Part shown: positions 14,467 to 21,894 of the stretch, piece after piece
Numbering within the stretch: position 1 is the first letter of the stretch
How the letters are laid out: each line of letters starts with the position of its first letter
Assembly: GCA_937898195.1 (NCBI GenBank)
Contig: CALEJD010000109.1
Location: 1-21,960, forward strand
Length of the DNA: 21,960 bases
Origin: an uncultured Clostridia bacterium
GTDB taxonomy: Bacteria > Bacillota > Clostridia > Oscillospirales > Acutalibacteraceae
Reading direction: 5' to 3'
Translations under genes and position numbers: made by a program
Notes under the pieces: model-generated
What the model was told of the DNA's origin: nothing
What the model saw: only the letters and a program-made list of their open reading frames with translations
The model's database searches: none

Positions 14467-15001
14467 TTTCTTCACCCTCAAGATAAGCTCTTACGCGTTG
14501 CATACCAAGCATACATCTTTTTCTCACAAGTGGTTTTGAAATATTCAATGCTTTACTGATTTCTTCACCACTATAATTACATACATATTTTAAATAGAAA
14601 GCATTTTGAATTTCTGGTGACAGACTATTTATTGCATCTTTTAGTTGTATCTCATCAAAAATATCAAAATCTCTTTCTGTTAAACCGAAGACATCTGTAA
14701 CATCGGCTTCAATAACGCGGTCAGCATGTCTTTTGTCTTTGCGATAATTATCAATAGCTATGTTCTTTGAAACAATTCTAACATAGTTCAACACACTTTT
14801 ATCGTCGAAATCTCTGTTGATGTTATGAAAATTCTTTGCTAACTGCAAGAACACCTCTTGTGTACAGTCTTCAGCAGACTCTTTGTTCTTCACATGGTCA
14901 TAAGCAATATGATATACCAGTCTATGATATTTTTCATAGAAAATCTCAAACAGTGGTTCATCGTTAGGATTTTCAAGCACTGCAAAAAACATTGATAACA
15001 T
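14459..15001 (-). CDS. ECF-type RNA polymerase sigma factor (minus-strand cassette)
   Basis: A 180-residue extracytoplasmic-function sigma factor. Region 2 (about 20-85) contains FYEKYHRLVYHIAYDHVKN, AEDCTQEVFLQL and the -10-recognition helix VLNYVRIVSKNIAIDNYRK. Region 4 (about 125-175) contains LSPEIQNAFYLKYVCNYSGE followed by EISKALNISKPLVRKRCML, the -35-recognition helix-turn-helix. The ATG at 15001 (ribosome site GGGAG) is preferred over an in-frame GTG nine bases upstream, which lies within that ribosome site. Followed by an overlapping anti-sigma gene. Its promoter faces away from the second ECF cassette about 370 bases to the right. Confidence 0.93.
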   Translation of the reverse strand: MLSMFFAVLENPNDEPLFEIFYEKYHRLVYHIAYDHVKNKESAEDCTQEVFLQLAKNFHNINRDFDDKSVLNYVRIVSKNIAIDNYRKDKRHADRVIEADVTDVFGLTERDFDIFDEIQLKDAINSLSPEIQNAFYLKYVCNYSGEEISKALNISKPLVRKRCMLGMQRVRAYLEGEENE

Positions 15002-15024
15002 ATTGTTCACTCCCTTTTCGATAA

Positions 15025-15053
15025 ATTATAACTTAATTCGACAAATAAAGCAA
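15025..15053 (-). promoter_or_regulatory. Sigma-A-like promoter of the minus-strand ECF operon
   Basis: Minus strand: TTGCTT (15053-15048), 17 bases, TATAAT (15030-15025), start codon at 15001. Confidence 0.65.
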
Positions 15054-15117
15054 GTTGAGTATAATAAATAAGCACAACCAAAAAATCTGCAGAATTTGTT
15101 GTATTTATAATGCATAA

Positions 15118-15237
15118 ATGTTATTCTATAATCAACATAATGTTATGGTATTTCAGCAAGTGCCAAAAGGGGCAAAATATAATCAAGGGGAAATGACTTT
15201 CGAAGTTTGCGGAAATCAATTAAAAAAAGACTTTTGA
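15118..15237 (+). other. Possible 39-codon small ORF or gene remnant with terminator
   Basis: Between the divergent sigma operons, an open frame starts at ATG 15118 (preceded directly by an in-frame TAA) and ends with TGA at 15235-15237, inside the left arm of the terminator at 15222-15262. The predicted peptide is polar with one Cys and ends CGNQLKKDF, which looks coding-like. No ribosome site is visible at 15118 or at the internal ATG 15145. It could be the remains of a 3' gene end with its terminator, a leader peptide, a small RNA, or chance. Confidence 0.3.
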
Positions 15238-15262
15238 ACTTATCTATTCAAAGGTCTTTTTT
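15222..15262. terminator. Intrinsic terminator in the sigma-sigma intergenic region
   Basis: AAAAGACTTTTGAA (15225-15238) pairs with TTCAAAGGTCTTTT (15247-15260) over 14 positions including one T-G pair, loop of 8, T run on the plus side and A run on the other. No established gene precedes it on either strand, so a short transcript must end here or a gene has been lost. Confidence 0.75.
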
Positions 15263-15338
15263 GTTATAAAAGCCATTATTTTGAAAAGTATTGAAACAGT
15301 TTTGAGTTTTTGATACTCTTATATTGTGAAAGGGTAAA

Positions 15339-15360
15339 TTTTACAAAGCGATTTGTAAAA
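15339..15360 (+). promoter_or_regulatory. Perfect 9-bp inverted repeat in the leader of the plus-strand sigma gene
   Basis: TTTTACAAA-GCGA-TTTGTAAAA lies 14 bases before the ATG and abuts the ribosome site GTGAGGTG. The GCGA loop is a GNRA-type tetraloop, favouring an RNA hairpin; as DNA it could equally be an operator. A TGAAAC at 15293-15298 upstream may be an ECF-type -35 for autoregulation, but the -10 is not clear. Confidence 0.55.
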
Positions 15361-15374
15361 GTGAGGTGTAAAAA

Positions 15375-15875
15375 ATGAAAAAAGAAATGAAAAAACTTGT
15401 TCAGTCTGCAATATCAGGGGATAAAGATGCATTTGGCACTCTTTATGAGATATACTCTGTTGATATGTATCGTTTTGCATTGAGTATGTGCAAAAATTCC
15501 TTTGATGCGCAAGATGCTGTGCAAGAAACAGTTTTGTCTGTTTTCAAGAGTATTCACGGGATTAAAAACCCCGAGAAATTCAAGTCATATCTTTTTTCAT
15601 CTCTTTCAAATACTTGCAAAAGAAAGCTTTCAGAAAATTATCATATAGTTGAGTTCCAGGACGAGGGCTATGTGGATAGTGAAATTGAATTTTCAATTCC
15701 TGTACGCGAAGCATTGTCAAAGCTCGACGAAGAATCAAGACAGATTTTAATGCTGTCAATAGCAGGGGGATTCAAGTCCCGAGAAATCGGTGAAATGCTT
15801 GATGTTCCTGCGAATACAGTGAGAACAAAACAGAAAAGAGCATTAGAAAAAATGAGAGAGGAGTTAAGTCTATGA
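15375..15875 (+). CDS. ECF-type RNA polymerase sigma factor (plus-strand cassette)
   Basis: A 166-residue ECF sigma factor. Region 2 (about 20-85) contains LYEIYSVDMYRFALSMCKNS, DAQDAVQETVLSVFKSIHGI and FKSYLFSSLSNTCKRKL. Region 4 (about 110-163) contains LSKLDEESRQILMLSIAGG followed by the helix-turn-helix SREIGEMLDVPANTVRTKQK. Ribosome site GTGAGGTG before the ATG. Its last codons overlap the following gene by four bases (ATGA), the usual arrangement for a sigma and its membrane regulator. It is clearly different in sequence from the minus-strand sigma, so this is not a recent local duplication. Confidence 0.93.
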   Translation: MKKEMKKLVQSAISGDKDAFGTLYEIYSVDMYRFALSMCKNSFDAQDAVQETVLSVFKSIHGIKNPEKFKSYLFSSLSNTCKRKLSENYHIVEFQDEGYVDSEIEFSIPVREALSKLDEESRQILMLSIAGGFKSREIGEMLDVPANTVRTKQKRALEKMREELSL

Positions 15876-17986
15876 ACAAGAAAATAGAGAATGCATTGAA
15901 TGAAAAAATGCAAGTGAAACTTCCCAGAGAACTTGAAAAAGACAATATTCTTGATATGCTTGAAAGCACAGAAAATACAGTTGAAACACCAGAAAAATCA
16001 TACAAATCACACCGCGTGAGAAAAATTGTGCCACTTGCAGCATCTCTTGCATTGGTAATCGGTTTGTTGAGTATTTTTGGTAACGGAAATTTCAATAAAA
16101 AAATTAATAATGAGACAGGCGACATAACAGAAGTTGTGCAATATCAGTCCTATGACAAAATTTATGGCAAATTTGATGCTCTTCATAAAGAAGCAGAAAA
16201 AGTGAAGTTGCAAAACGGAGTTTACTATATGTTCAGTGGTAATCCAGAGTCGGCAGATGATATGGCTGATATTAACACGAACACTCTTACAGGTGGTGTT
16301 ATAAATGAAAGTATGAATGAAGGTGTTGTGACTGATACTACTGCTAAACCGGGTGCAAGTGTTGGCGATACAACGGACGATTCAGATACTAACAGAAATC
16401 ACGGCACAACAAACACTCAGGAGCAGGATGTTGATGAGGGTGACCTTATCAAAACTGACGGTAAATATCTCTATGTAACAAGACGAAACAATTCAGTTGT
16501 TTCTATTGTTGATATTCAGGATAACAAGTTAGAAAAAATATCACAGATTGAGATTAAAGCTGATGCGGATATTCAAGAAATTTATCTCAACGGTAAAACA
16601 CTTATAATCGTTGGTACTGCTTATGATTTTAAACAGGACGAAACAAAAGAAAACACAACTTCTGGCTCAAGAGTTTATTATGGTGCGGACATAGCTTATG
16701 GAATAGGCAATTTGTTCGTTAAAGTTTATGACATCAGCAACGTTAAAGAGCCTAAACTTGTGACAGAATATTCACAACAGGGTCAATATAAAAATTCGCG
16801 AATGATTGGCACAAAGCTTTATTGTGTAAGCACTTATTATGTGAATGTTGCAAGGGATGATTACAAGGATTATTGCATTCCAGAAACTACAATAAACGGC
16901 GTTTGTGAGCCTGTTCCAGCAGATTGCATTTCTGTAATTGAAGACAGCAAATCATCAACCTATGCGGTGATTACAACCCTTGATATTTCAACGGATAAAG
17001 CCCCTGAAAGCGAAGCGATTTTAGGCAACTGCGACAATCTTTATGCGTCTTCACAGGGTATGTTTTTAAGTGAAAATGACTGGAGTGAAAAAGCAGAAGA
17101 ATTCACTAAAATCTATCGTTTTGAATATACAGAAACAGGCATTGAATATAAGTGTATGGGCAAGGTGCCGGGCTATATCAAAAACCAGTTTTCAATGAGT
17201 TATGACGGTGAATATTTTAAGATTGCAACAACCAAAAACAATGCAAAAGTTGATGGCGATGCAATGTGGATGTCTATTGACGGCAGAACAAATAATCTTT
17301 ATATTCTCAACAACCAAATGCAGATTGTTGGCGAAGTTGAAGACCTTGCAAAAGGCGAAACAATTCAATCTGTTCGATATATTGGTAACACAGCTTATGT
17401 TGTAACATTTAGACAGACTGACCCATTATTTGTAATTGATTTAAGTGACCCCGCAAACCCAACAGTAAAAGGTGAACTTAAAATTACGGGCTTTTCAGAA
17501 TATCTTCATCCAATTACAGATACACTTTTAATCGGTGTTGGTCAGGATGGTACAGAAACAGGCACAAACGGTGACTGCAAGATTTCTCTTTTCGATGTGA
17601 GTGACCCTAATAAGCCATTTGAAGCATCAAAGGTTACAGTTTCAAATGGTAGTGCAAATGTGCATAGCCCTGTGGCATACAATCACAAATGCTTTGTAAA
17701 ACTTTCTGAAAACGAGTTCGCAGTACCATTTATGGTTTACACACATTTATCAGTATCTCATAGCAAACCACAGAACATTGCGTTATACATCCGATACAAA
17801 GTCGAAAACGGAACAGTTAAAGAAGTTGCAAGGTGTAACCTTACTGAGCAATGTGATATTCTCGGCGGAACTTATGTGGGCGACACATTTTTCGCAATTG
17901 TAAATGACTACAAAAACGATGGTTTTCAGTTAATCGCATTCAGCCTTGATACAAATGAAGAAATTAATCGTATCAGTTTGTATTGA
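15872..17986 (+). CDS. Transmembrane beta-propeller protein, candidate anti-sigma/sensor
   Basis: A 704-residue protein coupled to the ECF sigma gene by an ATGA overlap. The cytoplasmic part (1-50) is highly charged and includes KLPRELEKDNILDMLE, a plausible sigma-binding helix. One membrane helix lies at about 51-70, then a Thr/Asp-rich linker. From about residue 180 to the end lies the beta-propeller of the COG4880/PF09826 type, opened by the family signature QDVDEGDLIKTDGKYLYVT (about 184-202) and followed by repeated 'VYDIS...P', 'ITTLDIS', 'VIDLSDPANP' and 'LFDVSDPNKP' blade ends. COG4880 proteins are usually described as secreted proteins of unknown role. Here the N-terminal extension and operon suggest an anti-sigma with an outer sensor; this role is inference. 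Confidence 0.88.
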   Translation: MNKKIENALNEKMQVKLPRELEKDNILDMLESTENTVETPEKSYKSHRVRKIVPLAASLALVIGLLSIFGNGNFNKKINNETGDITEVVQYQSYDKIYGKFDALHKEAEKVKLQNGVYYMFSGNPESADDMADINTNTLTGGVINESMNEGVVTDTTAKPGASVGDTTDDSDTNRNHGTTNTQEQDVDEGDLIKTDGKYLYVTRRNNSVVSIVDIQDNKLEKISQIEIKADADIQEIYLNGKTLIIVGTAYDFKQDETKENTTSGSRVYYGADIAYGIGNLFVKVYDISNVKEPKLVTEYSQQGQYKNSRMIGTKLYCVSTYYVNVARDDYKDYCIPETTINGVCEPVPADCISVIEDSKSSTYAVITTLDISTDKAPESEAILGNCDNLYASSQGMFLSENDWSEKAEEFTKIYRFEYTETGIEYKCMGKVPGYIKNQFSMSYDGEYFKIATTKNNAKVDGDAMWMSIDGRTNNLYILNNQMQIVGEVEDLAKGETIQSVRYIGNTAYVVTFRQTDPLFVIDLSDPANPTVKGELKITGFSEYLHPITDTLLIGVGQDGTETGTNGDCKISLFDVSDPNKPFEASKVTVSNGSANVHSPVAYNHKCFVKLSENEFAVPFMVYTHLSVSHSKPQNIALYIRYKVENGTVKEVARCNLTEQCDILGGTYVGDTFFAIVNDYKNDGFQLIAFSLDTNEEINRISLY

Positions 17987-18000
17987 TGGGAAGTGGCATA

Positions 18001-18225
18001 ATGGATAAAGTGAAAAAATCTTTAGTTGCGCTTATAACTATTGTGGTAACTTGGGTGTTGTTGAGTTATATGTTTTTCCCTATAAAACTTTCTGCTTCTC
18101 CTGAAGTATATTTTGCAGAAACTATGACTCATATGATACCGTTGAAACTAGCAATAACCACACTCTTTGCTCTTGTGGGTGTGTTTATCTATGAGCAGAA
18201 AACAAAAGATTCCAAAACAGAATAG
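18001..18225 (+). CDS. Small two-helix membrane protein in the sigma/propeller operon
   Basis: A 74-residue unknown protein with hydrophobic segments at about 7-27 and 47-66, a basic N-terminus and a charged tail (YEQKTKDSKTE), so both ends are probably inside. An ATG at 17986 overlapping the previous stop (TGATG) is also in frame, but only the ATG at 18001 has a ribosome site (GGGAAG). It lies 14 bases after the propeller gene and is the last gene of the operon, so it may be an accessory to the sigma/propeller pair. No family recognised. Confidence 0.7.
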   Translation: MDKVKKSLVALITIVVTWVLLSYMFFPIKLSASPEVYFAETMTHMIPLKLAITTLFALVGVFIYEQKTKDSKTE

Positions 18226-18247
18226 GACAAATCCTCTTGTGTGGTAA

Positions 18248-18276
18248 TTGACAATTTTTTACTGTTGTGTTAAACT
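18248..18276 (+). promoter_or_regulatory. Sigma-A promoter of the Mn2+ riboswitch leader
   Basis: TTGACA (18248-18253), 17 bases, TAAACT (18271-18276). Expected start near 18283, exactly where the riboswitch begins. Confidence 0.72.
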
Positions 18277-18282
18277 ATTTTA

Positions 18283-18382
18283 CAACGAACCAAAAGGGGA
18301 GTAGCTATATTTCGGCAATCAACAAATTCCGTCTTTAAAGACTGGTTGTCGACCTAAGTTTAGGAAGCAAGACCTTTGGCAG
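18283..18382 (+). promoter_or_regulatory. yybP-ykoY (Mn2+) riboswitch
   Basis: The two hallmark segments are present: AAAAGGGGAGTAGC (18292-18305) on the 5' side and GGAAGCAAGACCTTTGGC (18363-18380) on the 3' side, which together form the Mn2+ site in this class. Between them is a hairpin from CAATCAACA and TGGTTGTCG. The 3' segment also forms the left arm of the terminator at 18369, so Mn2+ binding should prevent termination and switch the ATPase on. The assignment is from consensus memory without a covariance search. Confidence 0.88.
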
Positions 18383-18404
18383 TAATTCTGCCGAAGGTCT
18401 TTTT
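18369..18404 (+). terminator. Expression-platform terminator of the Mn2+ riboswitch
   Basis: AAGACCTTTGGCAG pairs with CTGCCGAAGGTCTT (one mismatch) around TAATT, followed by T residues. It shares the AAGACCTTTGGC arm with the aptamer. Confidence 0.88.
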
Positions 18405-18455
18405 AAATGTTGTATAAATATATTGCGAAAGCGAAAAATATAAAGAGGTGTTTTT

Positions 18456-21140
18456 ATGAAGTACTATCTTCACGAAGTCAGCGACGTTTTTGCAGAAGTA
18501 AAAAGCTCTGAAAATGGTCTTACATCTGCAGAGGCTGAGAAAAGACTTCAAGAAAACGGAAAGAACAAATTAGCAGAAGCTAAAAAAGTTTCAATGTTCT
18601 CTCGTTTTATTGACCAGTTAAAAGACCCAATGATTATCATTTTGCTTATTGCAGCGGTTATCTCTGCAGTAACAGAAATGATTGAAGCAGGTGGTTTTGT
18701 AACTCCAACTGACTCAATAATCATTCTTGTGGTTGTTCTTATCAACGCAGTTCTTGGTGTGTTGCAAGAAAGCAAAGCTGAAAAAGCAGTTGAAGCGTTG
18801 CAGAAAATGTCAGCGGCAACAACAAAGGTTCTTCGTGACGGCAAAATTGAAGTTGTCAAGAGTGAAGATTTGGTTGTTGGTGACGTAATTTTACTCGATG
18901 CTGGTGACGCAATTCCTGCTGACTGCCGTATTTTCGAGTGTGCAAGCATGAAAATCGAAGAAGCAGCGCTCACAGGTGAATCTGTTCCTGTTACAAAACT
19001 TGTAAAAGCTCTTATGGGCAAAACAGGTGACGACGAAGTTGCTCTCGGTGACCGTAAGAATATGGCGTATATGGGCTCAACTCTCGTTTATGGCCGTGGT
19101 AAAGCAGTTGTAGTAGCAACAGGTATGGATACTGAAATGGGTAAGATTGCTAACGCTATTACTCTTGCAGAAGATGGCAAAACACCGCTTGAAATCAAAC
19201 TTGAACAGCTTTCAAAGATTCTTACAAAGCTCGTTATCGGTGTTTGTGTAGTTATCTTTGCTTATAACATTGTTACACAATACTTTATGGCAGATGGTGC
19301 ACAATTCTTTGATGTTGCACTTCATTCATTCATTACTGCAATCGCACTTGCAGTTGCTGCAATTCCTGAAGGACTTGTTGCAGTTATGACAATCGTTCTT
19401 TCAATCGGCGTTACAAATATGTCAAAGAAGAACGCAATTATCAGAAAAATGACAGCTGTTGAAACTCTTGGTTGTACTCAGATTATCTGTTCAGATAAAA
19501 CAGGTACTCTCACACAGAACGTTATGACAGTTGTTGACCACTATGCTCCAAATGAAGAGCAACTTGCAACAGCAATGGCTCTTTGCACAAACGCAGATGT
19601 TGATGAAAACGGCAAAGGTACAGGTGAACCTGACGAAGTAGCACTCATCAACTATGCAAAGACTCTTAACCTTCCAAAAGCAACACTTGTTGAAAAGTAC
19701 CCAAGAGTTGGCGAAGTTCCATTCGACTCAGGCAGAAAGATGATGTCAACTGTTCATAGCAAAGCAAACGGCTTTGTTCAGTTCACAAAGGGTGCTCCTG
19801 ACGAAATCCTTAAAAAGTGTACACATGCTGATATTAACGGTGAAGTCGTAGAAATGAACGACGAAATCCGTGCAAAGATTATGGAAGAAAATACAAGAAT
19901 GGGTAACAAGGCTCTTCGTGTATTTGCAGTTGCTTATAAAACTTATGATGCCCTTCCAGAAACAATCGACTCAGAATCTCTTGAATATGATATGACATTC
20001 ATTGGTCTTACAGGTATGATTGACCCTGTTCGTCCAGAAGTTAAAGATGCTATCGTTGAATGCCGTACAGCAGGTATCAAGCCTATTATGATTACAGGTG
20101 ACCATATCAACACAGCAAAAGCTATTGCTCGTGAACTTGGTATTCTCACAGACGACAGTCAGGCTATGATGGGTGCTGATATTGATAAATACACAGACGA
20201 AGAATTTGAAGCAATCGTTGAAAATATCTGTGTTTATGCTCGTGTTCAGCCTGAACACAAAACAAGAATTGTTAACGCTTGGAGAAATAAGGGCTATGTT
20301 ACTGCTATGACAGGTGACGGTGTTAACGACGCTCCATCAATCAAGAGTGCTGATATCGGTGTTGGTATGGGTATTACTGGTACTGACGTTACAAAGAATG
20401 TTGCTGATATGGTTCTTGCTGACGATAACTTTGCAACAATCGTTTCAGCGGTCGGCGAAGGTAGAAGAATTTACGATAACATCCGTAAAGCAATTCAATT
20501 CCTTCTTGGCTCAAACCTTTCAGAAGTTGTTTCAATTTTCTTTGCAACAATTATGAACTTTACAATTCTTCGTGCACCACACCTTCTCTTCATTAACCTT
20601 GTAACAGACTGCTTCCCAGCTCTCGCACTTGGCCTTGAAAAACCAGAAGAAAATATTATGAGAAGAAAACCAAGAAGCAAAAATGACGGTATCTTCGCAG
20701 GTGGACTTGGCTTCGACTGCTTCTATCAGGGCGTAATCGTTTCAGTTCTTACAGTTATTGCTTTCTATATCGGTGAATATATTGAAACAGGACATCTTAT
20801 TCTTCGCAATATCGCAGATAGCGAAGACGGTATGACAATGGCATTCTTCACAATGGCAATGTGTGAAGTGTTCCATTCATTCAATATGCGTTCACAGCGT
20901 GGCTCAGCAGTTGCAATGGTATTCAAAGGACATCACAATGTAGCACTTTACGGCGCTATGGTTGGCTCATTCCTTCTCACAACAGCAGTTGTTGAAATTC
21001 CATTCCTTGCAAATCTCTTTGAGTTCACACAGCTTTCAGCACTTGAATACGCAATCTCATTAGGTCTTGCATTCCTTATCATTCCAATCGTTGAAGGTGT
21101 TAAGGCAATTCAGAGAGCTATCGATAAGAAAAAATCGTAA
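18456..21140 (+). CDS. P2-type cation-transporting ATPase (Ca2+/Mn2+)
   Basis: An 894-residue P-type ATPase that pumps a divalent cation out of the cytoplasm. Motifs in order: TGES (173-176, actuator), PEGL (304-307, ion-site M4 motif of Ca2+-type pumps), phosphorylation site D347 in SDKTGTLT, KGAPDEIL (nucleotide binding), DPVRPEV, TGDGVNDAP (hinge), then GSNLSEV in M5 and NLVTDCFPALALG in M6, which match the Ca2+-site residues of SERCA-type pumps. A short N-terminal cation-ATPase domain precedes M1. Ribosome site AAGAGGTG. Sequence alone says Ca2+; the yybP-ykoY leader says Mn2+-induced, so a Mn2+ (or Mn2+/Ca2+) efflux role is likely, as for other riboswitch-linked P-type pumps in Firmicutes. 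It is monocistronic, between two terminators. Confidence 0.94.
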   Translation: MKYYLHEVSDVFAEVKSSENGLTSAEAEKRLQENGKNKLAEAKKVSMFSRFIDQLKDPMIIILLIAAVISAVTEMIEAGGFVTPTDSIIILVVVLINAVLGVLQESKAEKAVEALQKMSAATTKVLRDGKIEVVKSEDLVVGDVILLDAGDAIPADCRIFECASMKIEEAALTGESVPVTKLVKALMGKTGDDEVALGDRKNMAYMGSTLVYGRGKAVVVATGMDTEMGKIANAITLAEDGKTPLEIKLEQLSKILTKLVIGVCVVIFAYNIVTQYFMADGAQFFDVALHSFITAIALAVAAIPEGLVAVMTIVLSIGVTNMSKKNAIIRKMTAVETLGCTQIICSDKTGTLTQNVMTVVDHYAPNEEQLATAMALCTNADVDENGKGTGEPDEVALINYAKTLNLPKATLVEKYPRVGEVPFDSGRKMMSTVHSKANGFVQFTKGAPDEILKKCTHADINGEVVEMNDEIRAKIMEENTRMGNKALRVFAVAYKTYDALPETIDSESLEYDMTFIGLTGMIDPVRPEVKDAIVECRTAGIKPIMITGDHINTAKAIARELGILTDDSQAMMGADIDKYTDEEFEAIVENICVYARVQPEHKTRIVNAWRNKGYVTAMTGDGVNDAPSIKSADIGVGMGITGTDVTKNVADMVLADDNFATIVSAVGEGRRIYDNIRKAIQFLLGSNLSEVVSIFFATIMNFTILRAPHLLFINLVTDCFPALALGLEKPEENIMRRKPRSKNDGIFAGGLGFDCFYQGVIVSVLTVIAFYIGEYIETGHLILRNIADSEDGMTMAFFTMAMCEVFHSFNMRSQRGSAVAMVFKGHHNVALYGAMVGSFLLTTAVVEIPFLANLFEFTQLSALEYAISLGLAFLIIPIVEGVKAIQRAIDKKKS

Positions 21141-21155
21141 TAAAATCAAAATAGT

Positions 21156-21188
21156 AAAATACCGTAGGTGCAAGCCTACGGTATTTTT
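21156..21188 (+). terminator. Intrinsic terminator of the ATPase gene
   Basis: AAAATACCGTAGG pairs with CCTACGGTATTTT around TGCAAG and is followed by T. Its right arm runs into the dispersed repeat that starts at 21178. Confidence 0.88.
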
Positions 21189-21248
21189 GTTTATCAAATT
21201 TGAATTTGTTGGAATAAAATTCGTAGGGGTCGGCGTCTCGACGACCCG
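21178..21248 (+). repeat. Dispersed repeat, left copy flanking the XRE locus
   Basis: Runs from CGGTATTTTTGTTTATCAAA through an AT-rich middle (TTGAATTTGTTGG) to the GC-rich end TCGTAGGGGTCGGCGTC..GACCCG. The last 31 bases (21218-21248) are identical to 21925-21955, and the AT-rich part is closely similar to 21886-21924. Confidence 0.88.
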
Positions 21249-21278
21249 AAACAAGTAACAGCAAAACCTACTTATTCG

Positions 21279-21542
21279 TTATTCTTCATACAATGCTCCA
21301 ACTAAAAATCTCGTTGCAAAGCGGATACCTTTAACAAATGCATCTTTTTCTAACATACTGTATGTTGCGGTAAATGCTTTGTCATATTCTTCAAGTGACG
21401 CTATTTGTTCTGGATTTAACTTTGCACGAAATTGTTCGTCTTTTTCAGATAAGTTTTTTATAATTGCTCTTTCTTGTTCAGTTCTTACTGTACCAGTTTC
21501 GACAATATATGAATACCATAAATTTTCTAAATCTTCTCGCAT
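21279..21542 (-). CDS. DUF6809-like small protein
   Basis: An 87-residue, mainly helical acidic cytoplasmic protein. Its layout (N-terminal LENLWYSYI, a central NLSEKDEQFRAKLNPEQIAS, and a C-terminal KDAFVKGIRFATRFLVGAL) resembles DUF6809 proteins, which are common in Clostridia on mobile and accessory DNA and have no known function. Ribosome site AGGAG, ATG start at 21542. It is divergent from the XRE repressor gene and its promoter contains a palindrome that is probably the repressor's operator, so the pair forms a small regulatory module. Toxin-antitoxin function is possible but not supported by any motif. Confidence 0.75.
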   Translation of the reverse strand: MREDLENLWYSYIVETGTVRTEQERAIIKNLSEKDEQFRAKLNPEQIASLEEYDKAFTATYSMLEKDAFVKGIRFATRFLVGALYEE

Positions 21543-21563
21543 ATTGTAGTTCTCCTTTGTAAC

Positions 21564-21591
21564 AATATATAAACAATTTGTTTATTGTCAA
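21564..21591 (-). promoter_or_regulatory. Promoter of the DUF6809-like gene with palindromic operator
   Basis: Minus strand: TTGACA (21591-21586), 16 bases, TATATT (21569-21564). The spacer is filled by ATAAACAA-T-TTGTTTAT (21569-21585), a perfect 17-base palindrome. A related half-site GTAAACA lies at 21598-21604, on the XRE gene side. Confidence 0.7.
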
Positions 21592-21636
21592 GAAAAAGTA
21601 AACATTTTGTTGTAAAATTTTTATAGAGGTGATTTT

Positions 21637-21843
21637 ATGCATTACACAAAAAGATTGCATGATTTAAGAATTGACCACGATTTAACACAACAGGATGTTG
21701 CAAGCTTGCTTAATACAACTAAACAAAATTATGGTATGTATGAGAACGGTAAGCGCAAACTTAATATTGAAGACTTGATTACATTAAGTAAATTTTATAA
21801 AGTATCAACAGATTATATTCTGGGCTTAAAAGACAAACCATAA
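21637..21843 (+). CDS. XRE-family transcriptional repressor
   Basis: A 68-residue protein consisting of one Cro/C1-type helix-turn-helix domain: LHDLRIDHDLTQQDVASLLN, then TTKQNYGMYENGKRKLNIED and LITLSKFYKVSTDYILGLKD, the standard five-helix HTH_3 arrangement with the recognition helix around QNYGMYENGK. Ribosome site AGAGGTGAT, ATG start. No ligand-binding domain is present. It probably represses itself and the divergent DUF6809-like gene through the palindrome between them. It is followed closely by its own terminator and a dispersed repeat. Confidence 0.9.
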   Translation: MHYTKRLHDLRIDHDLTQQDVASLLNTTKQNYGMYENGKRKLNIEDLITLSKFYKVSTDYILGLKDKP

Positions 21844-21862
21844 AATTTGATTCTTTTCCTGC

Positions 21863-21894
21863 AATACCGCGTGCCTATCGGCTCGCGGTATTTT
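21863..21894 (+). terminator. Intrinsic terminator of the XRE gene
   Basis: AATACCGCG-T-GCC pairs with GGC-T-CGCGGTATT (one T-T mismatch) around TATC and is followed by TT. Like the ATPase terminator, its right end merges into the dispersed repeat. Confidence 0.85.

Noticed and set aside
21279..21843. Toxin-antitoxin pair
   Set aside because: The genes are divergent, not an operon, and the 87-residue protein shows no toxin motif; a regulatory module is the more cautious reading.
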